Shown: in pieces, positions 8,223 to 11,101 of the stretch | Layout: every line of letters starts with the position of its first letter | How positions within the stretch are numbered: the stretch's first letter is position 1 | NCBI GenBank assembly: GCA_004151065.3 | Contig: NWUY0300008259.1 | Coordinates: 13,361-24,461, forward strand | Reading direction: 5' to 3' | Source: Larix sibirica | Taxonomy: Eukaryota > Streptophyta > Pinopsida > Pinales > Pinaceae | Length of the DNA: 11,101 nucleotides | The notes under the pieces: generated by a model | The model's database searches: none | Told to the model about the DNA's origin: nothing | The model's input: the letters and a program-made list of their open reading frames with translations, nothing else | Position numbers and translations under genes: made by a program

Positions 8223-8402
8223 ACATACTACATGGGGTCCAGGGGTCCAATCTCGTTCACTACCACTNATACCCCTAGGTGCACCCACACAGTATACAAG
8301 CATGGGGCATGGGTAAGTCAGGGTTTCTTGAACTCGTGACCTCTACTACAACATAAAATCTCATCTTCAAGCGAATCGCTAGTCGAGCTACACCCCTGTG
8401 GG
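8221..8402 (-). mobile_element. tRNA-derived SINE inserted in gag
   Basis: This block is visibly richer in G and C than its surroundings and interrupts the gag reading. Read on the minus strand it begins CAGGGGTGTAGCTCGACTAG, whose TAGCTCGACTAG (8379-8390) is a good RNA polymerase III A box. GAGTTCAAGAAACC (8322-8335) follows about 45 bases later as a B box. A non-tRNA body follows, with CCCATGCCCCATGCTTG, GTGTGGGTGCACC and a GGACCCCTGGACCCC end at about 8233-8250. Length of about 180 bp and tRNA-like head fit a plant SINE. The B box has drifted. I found no convincing target-site duplication and no clear 3' tail beyond ATGTAGTATGTAG. One N lies at 8268. The family name is unknown to me. Confidence 0.72.
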
Positions 8403-8691
8403 CTTATTCAACATTATTTAATCTAATAACCATATATAATTTTTATATGATCTTCAGGGTAATCAGATTTGTTTATCTTAAATATGGGCAACATGCATTA
8501 TACATGTTGATTATGATTCATCTCTCTTTTTAGAAAATTATTGATCAATTCATAGGCTTGTGTAACAAACTCATGATCATTGTACAGGGCCAAGATCTCG
8601 CGTAATGAGCAATTGCACCTAGGGGAGTTGAGGGAATTGCATTTAGGGGTTGCAGAATTTCGTCTAAAGCAAGGTCAATCAAATCATCCAT
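8403..8691 (-). pseudogene. gag N-terminal region, degenerate
   Basis: A short open frame starts at an ATG (8689-8691) and stops at 8545: MDDLIDLALDEILQPLNA, then STPLGAIAHYARSWP. The acidic opening followed by a TPLGA-HxAR-W type segment resembles the start of some plant gypsy gag proteins. Homology then seems to move one frame over with DHEFVTQAYELINNFLKREM and NKSDYPEDHIKIIYGY before the SINE. The start codon choice rests only on being the first ATG of the frame. Assignment to this gag is by position and weak resemblance. Confidence 0.45.
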
Positions 8692-9832
8692 TGAATCTAC
8701 TAAGACCTACTTTAGAGTCCAAAATATATTCCTAGTGGTTCCTTTTCTTTTGGAAATTAAAGAAGTAGTAAGCAATTTGATCTTTTTTGTATATAATATG
8801 GTCAAACAATGAAACTTGTCAAATTCTTGATCAGAGACAACATACCAATATTATGGTTTTGGGGAAACTAAATTTTCGAAACTAGCAGCAGTAACTTGAA
8901 AAATTTGTTTCAACTTAAAATATTCACCTTAGTTAGGGATCTAGTGGTCATGTTAAGAATATATGTTGGAATATTCAATATAAGAATGACATGATTGGGA
9001 TGGGTTTCTTTCATCCATTCATTCCCTTCTTCTAATTCCAAAATTGTTGATACGGTAGAATGACTTCTGCAATCATGATGGATTCTCCCTAACATAAGGG
9101 CTGAATTAGGCCTCATGCTGTTTGAAATAGAGAATCCATTGGGCTTATTGCATAGCCACCATTATGATTTTTTGAATGAAAATTTGAAAATGCAGGGGGA
9201 TGCACATGGAAAATGCGATTTCAACTATATCCTAAATGCAATATGTGGCCCTAGACTAAGTGCAATATTAATTATAATCTAGAGCTTACTATTCCTATCA
9301 ACTTAAAGTATTAGGCACAAGACATACATATTCTCAACAAATAGTTATCCATTTGTTAACATAAAAAATATAGAAAAATAATCCTTAATTAAGTCTATAA
9401 TTGAATAAATAGTGATTTAGTTTTGCATCTATAAGATATAGAAAAATAGTTGAGCGAAGTAAATGAATGAGACTGCATAATTAATTAGAGAAAAATCTGC
9501 ACATTAAGGAACATCACCACACATATTCTAATAGTATTAAGCACACATAAAATGTTCTATACATATTATAGTAATAGAATGTCCATATCTCCTTCAACAA
9601 ATTGGCCAACAAAGGCTTCTCCTCATTAACTTTCTAAAGCAGTTTTACAAAAATTGCACAAGCAAAATCCCTTTCTCTACTCTCAAAGCTGCACATATAA
9701 TTTTAATACAAGTAATTGTTCTCTCATTGGAGATTTTGGACTTTTGAATTCGAGATGTACAAAATTATTATTTTTTCCTTTAATAAATTAAATTCACCCC
9801 CAACCTTATCTTGAAAATATTGAGTCCAAACT
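8692..9832. other. AT-rich stretch without recognisable gene; expected site of 5' LTR and leader
   Basis: If the gypsy element were complete, its leader and 5' LTR would lie here. I see no primer-binding site complementary to a tRNA and no block repeated on the left side of the element. A minus-strand frame of 68 codons (8910-9116) is open but has no recognisable product. From about 9250 to 9800 the sequence is simple AT-rich DNA with no coding signal on either strand. Confidence 0.4.
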
Positions 9833-10498
9833 TCATACGCTGCTAATAAACCCATGGAGTTTGAAAAAGATCATTTGTTCAACAACCAATTCATATGCAA
9901 TGAGATCTCTAAGAGTTGGCTCCAAACCCTTTTTCAAGGTGTTGATGAATGAATTAGTTAAATTTATTTCTTTTGAAGGAGTAGAGATATACTCCATCAA
10001 CCTTGCTTTAGTCACTCTGGGAGCAGTTTCTATGACCGCTTTCTCTAGTTTGATATTGTTTTCTAGGTATTCCATGCATTGTTGTACTAATTGTACATAG
10101 GCCTTCATGCTTGGGCCTATGTTTAATTACAATGGGGTTTACAATCCCTTAAGTTCTCTTGCCTAGCCCTTGGTCATCGTATCCAGCTTATCTCATGAGC
10201 TTGGAACTTATGCCTCTAGTATGATTTTCAAAATCACCAAAGTGACCTTGAGAATGGTCATAGAGGGTGAGCTAACCATGTTTGTCTTGGTCACGGTGTT
10301 GGATTCTCTAGTAGGAACATGAAGTGTTTGTTCTTCCTTGGTCTCTTGGATAATTGTTGGTAGTTTGTTGATGGCTAAAGATCCTTTTCTAGCTCTTCTA
10401 TCCTCTCTTTCAATTGTTGATTCTTCTCTTGGATTTTCGTATGGAAGCCACTTAGTTCTTCCAACCTCTCTCTTTTCATAGGTTTTCTTTCTCTTCAA
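9833..10498 (-). pseudogene. Degenerate ORF region with coiled coil and G-patch motif
   Basis: Reading leftwards on the minus strand, an ATG at 10477-10479 opens 34 codons ending at TAG 10375-10377, with a leucine-heptad coiled coil (RLEELSGFHTKIQEKNQQLK, then ERIEELEKDL). Near 10200-10098 another frame reads KLMR, a stop, AGYDDQGLGKRT (10158-10184 for its core), a stop (a likely CAA to TAA change), and GIVNPIVIKHRPKHEGL. The GYxxxGLGK core followed by a proline and a GL end is the G-patch signature, an RNA-binding motif. Open frames at 10208-10498 and 9833-10108 overlap this region in a different frame; the latter product (LEKAVIETAPRVTKARLMEY) is unrecognised. It could be gag or pol remnant of a second retroelement or a dead host gene. 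Confidence 0.5.
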
Positions 10499-11101
10499 GT
10501 GTCGACAACTGCTTCAAGGTCACAAATACAACCTCTCTATGTTGATATGATCCTTAAATCCAAGATTAATATCCCACACATTTCACCAACAAAAATCCTC
10601 CATGGAAAATATATTTTATTATCTTCAATCACCCTATTTGTAATTGATTTCAAGGTTTCTATTCTATGTTCAATATTCACTGAATGAAAGCTATGTTCTT
10701 AGATTCAGAATCAATGCCAAATTCACAATGAATCTGCAACTGTGTGTTCTTTTTCAGTGTGCATACTCATCTCTCCAAATCTATTCTCAAGCAACTTAAA
10801 CAATCATTTTTTTCATGTAAGAGACATTTGCATAATTTGTTCATGAATATGCAATCACAACACCAATTATAACTCAGTTGTACAATTCTATGCAAACCAA
10901 ATGTGCTTATTTCATTTAGTATGATGTGTATCAAAGAAGAAGATAACAAACCAGAGTATACCTTTGGATAAGATGAAGAAGAATTTAATGAAATACAATA
11001 TATGGTCTCTCAATTTAAGAAAATGTCAAAAGCTCTCCCCAAAATATATCTTGCGGCAATGGCGGTTCCAAAAAGGGAAAATTCTCCACTTCAGGATGGA
11101 T
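10499..11101 (+). other. Mostly featureless; open plus-strand frame at right edge
   Basis: 10499-10920 is AT-rich with no recognisable gene; a plus-strand frame of 62 codons at 10499-10687 looks like chance. From an ATG at 10924 a frame reads MCIKEEDNKPEYTFG, meets TAA at 10969-10971, and stays open to the window end as DEEEFNEIQYMVSQFKKMSK and further. Its hydrophilic composition is protein-like and it may belong to a gene or element continuing to the right. I do not recognise it. Confidence 0.25.

Larger units (their letters stand above)
2827..8691 (-). mobile_element. Degenerate Ty3/gypsy LTR retrotransposon with an additional RNase H (Tat-like)
   Basis: All domains of a gypsy polyprotein occur in order on the minus strand, reading from 8691 down to 2827: gag, zinc-knuckle-like region, aspartic protease, additional RNase H, linker, reverse transcriptase, RNase H, integrase. 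Integrase after RNase H defines Ty3/gypsy rather than copia. A second RNase H-like domain is known from the plant Tat group; here it precedes the reverse transcriptase. The linkers also keep family-like sequence, so the order appears original and not the result of shuffling. Dozens of stops and several frameshifts show an old, inactive copy. The coding span of about 5.9 kb is near full length once the SINE insertion is subtracted. No LTRs, primer-binding site or polypurine tract were identified. Confidence 0.88.

Noticed and set aside
8221-8402. Functional tRNA gene
   Set aside because: A and B boxes are present, but the intervening sequence does not fold into a proper cloverleaf by eye, the acceptor stem is missing and a long non-tRNA body follows.
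8489-8509. Inverted repeat CAACATG...CATGTTG with seven-base arms
   Set aside because: It lies inside degenerate gag sequence and has no terminator or element context; a chance palindrome is the simpler explanation.
1-11101. CRISPR array, bacterial operon, or prophage-like system
   Set aside because: There are no regularly spaced repeats, no ribosome-binding sites and no bacterial genes; every recognisable domain is from plant retroelements.

Overview
The window looks like a non-genic, repeat-rich stretch of a flowering-plant nuclear genome, probably a draft eudicot assembly. It is AT-rich, no long open frame survives, and nearly all recognisable coding signal belongs to decayed plant retroelements on the minus strand. 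The plant origin rests on the L1-type LINE reverse transcriptase, the plant-type Ty3/gypsy polyprotein with an extra RNase H, and a tRNA-derived SINE. The species cannot be named from the sequence. Two isolated N bases (1693 and 8268) point to draft assembly joins or uncalled bases.

Layout from left to right. 1-920 (-): fragment of an L1-type LINE ORF2, running off the left edge just after the first catalytic motif of the reverse transcriptase. 1020-1270: AT-rich DNA with a weak resemblance to an LTR end followed by a primer-binding site. 1252-2138: a 441-bp segment present twice in tandem with only two base differences, each copy carrying an exon-like 170-bp block; an N sits at the join. 2123-2400: two diverged copies of a roughly 90-bp repeat. 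2401-2826: no recognisable gene.

2827 to about 8691 (-): one long, heavily mutated Ty3/gypsy element. Read from right to left it has gag start, capsid-like region, zinc-knuckle-like region, aspartic protease, an additional archaeal-type RNase H-like domain, linker, reverse transcriptase, classical RNase H and integrase. The extra RNase H lies before the reverse transcriptase, not after the classical RNase H. Many stops and frameshifts cut every domain, several probable Trp codons have become stops, and active-site or zinc-binding positions are lost, so the copy is dead. A roughly 180-bp tRNA-derived SINE is inserted in gag at 8221-8402. No LTRs could be matched.

8692-9832: AT-rich, no recognisable gene. 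9833-10498 (-): a degenerate region with a short coiled coil and a G-patch motif in a broken frame, perhaps a retroelement gag remnant. 10500-11101: mostly featureless, with a short open plus-strand frame at the right edge.

There is no operon or gene set working together here. The window is a layered record: an old gypsy insertion, a SINE landing inside it, a LINE fragment, a recent or artefactual tandem duplication, and long decay by point mutation.
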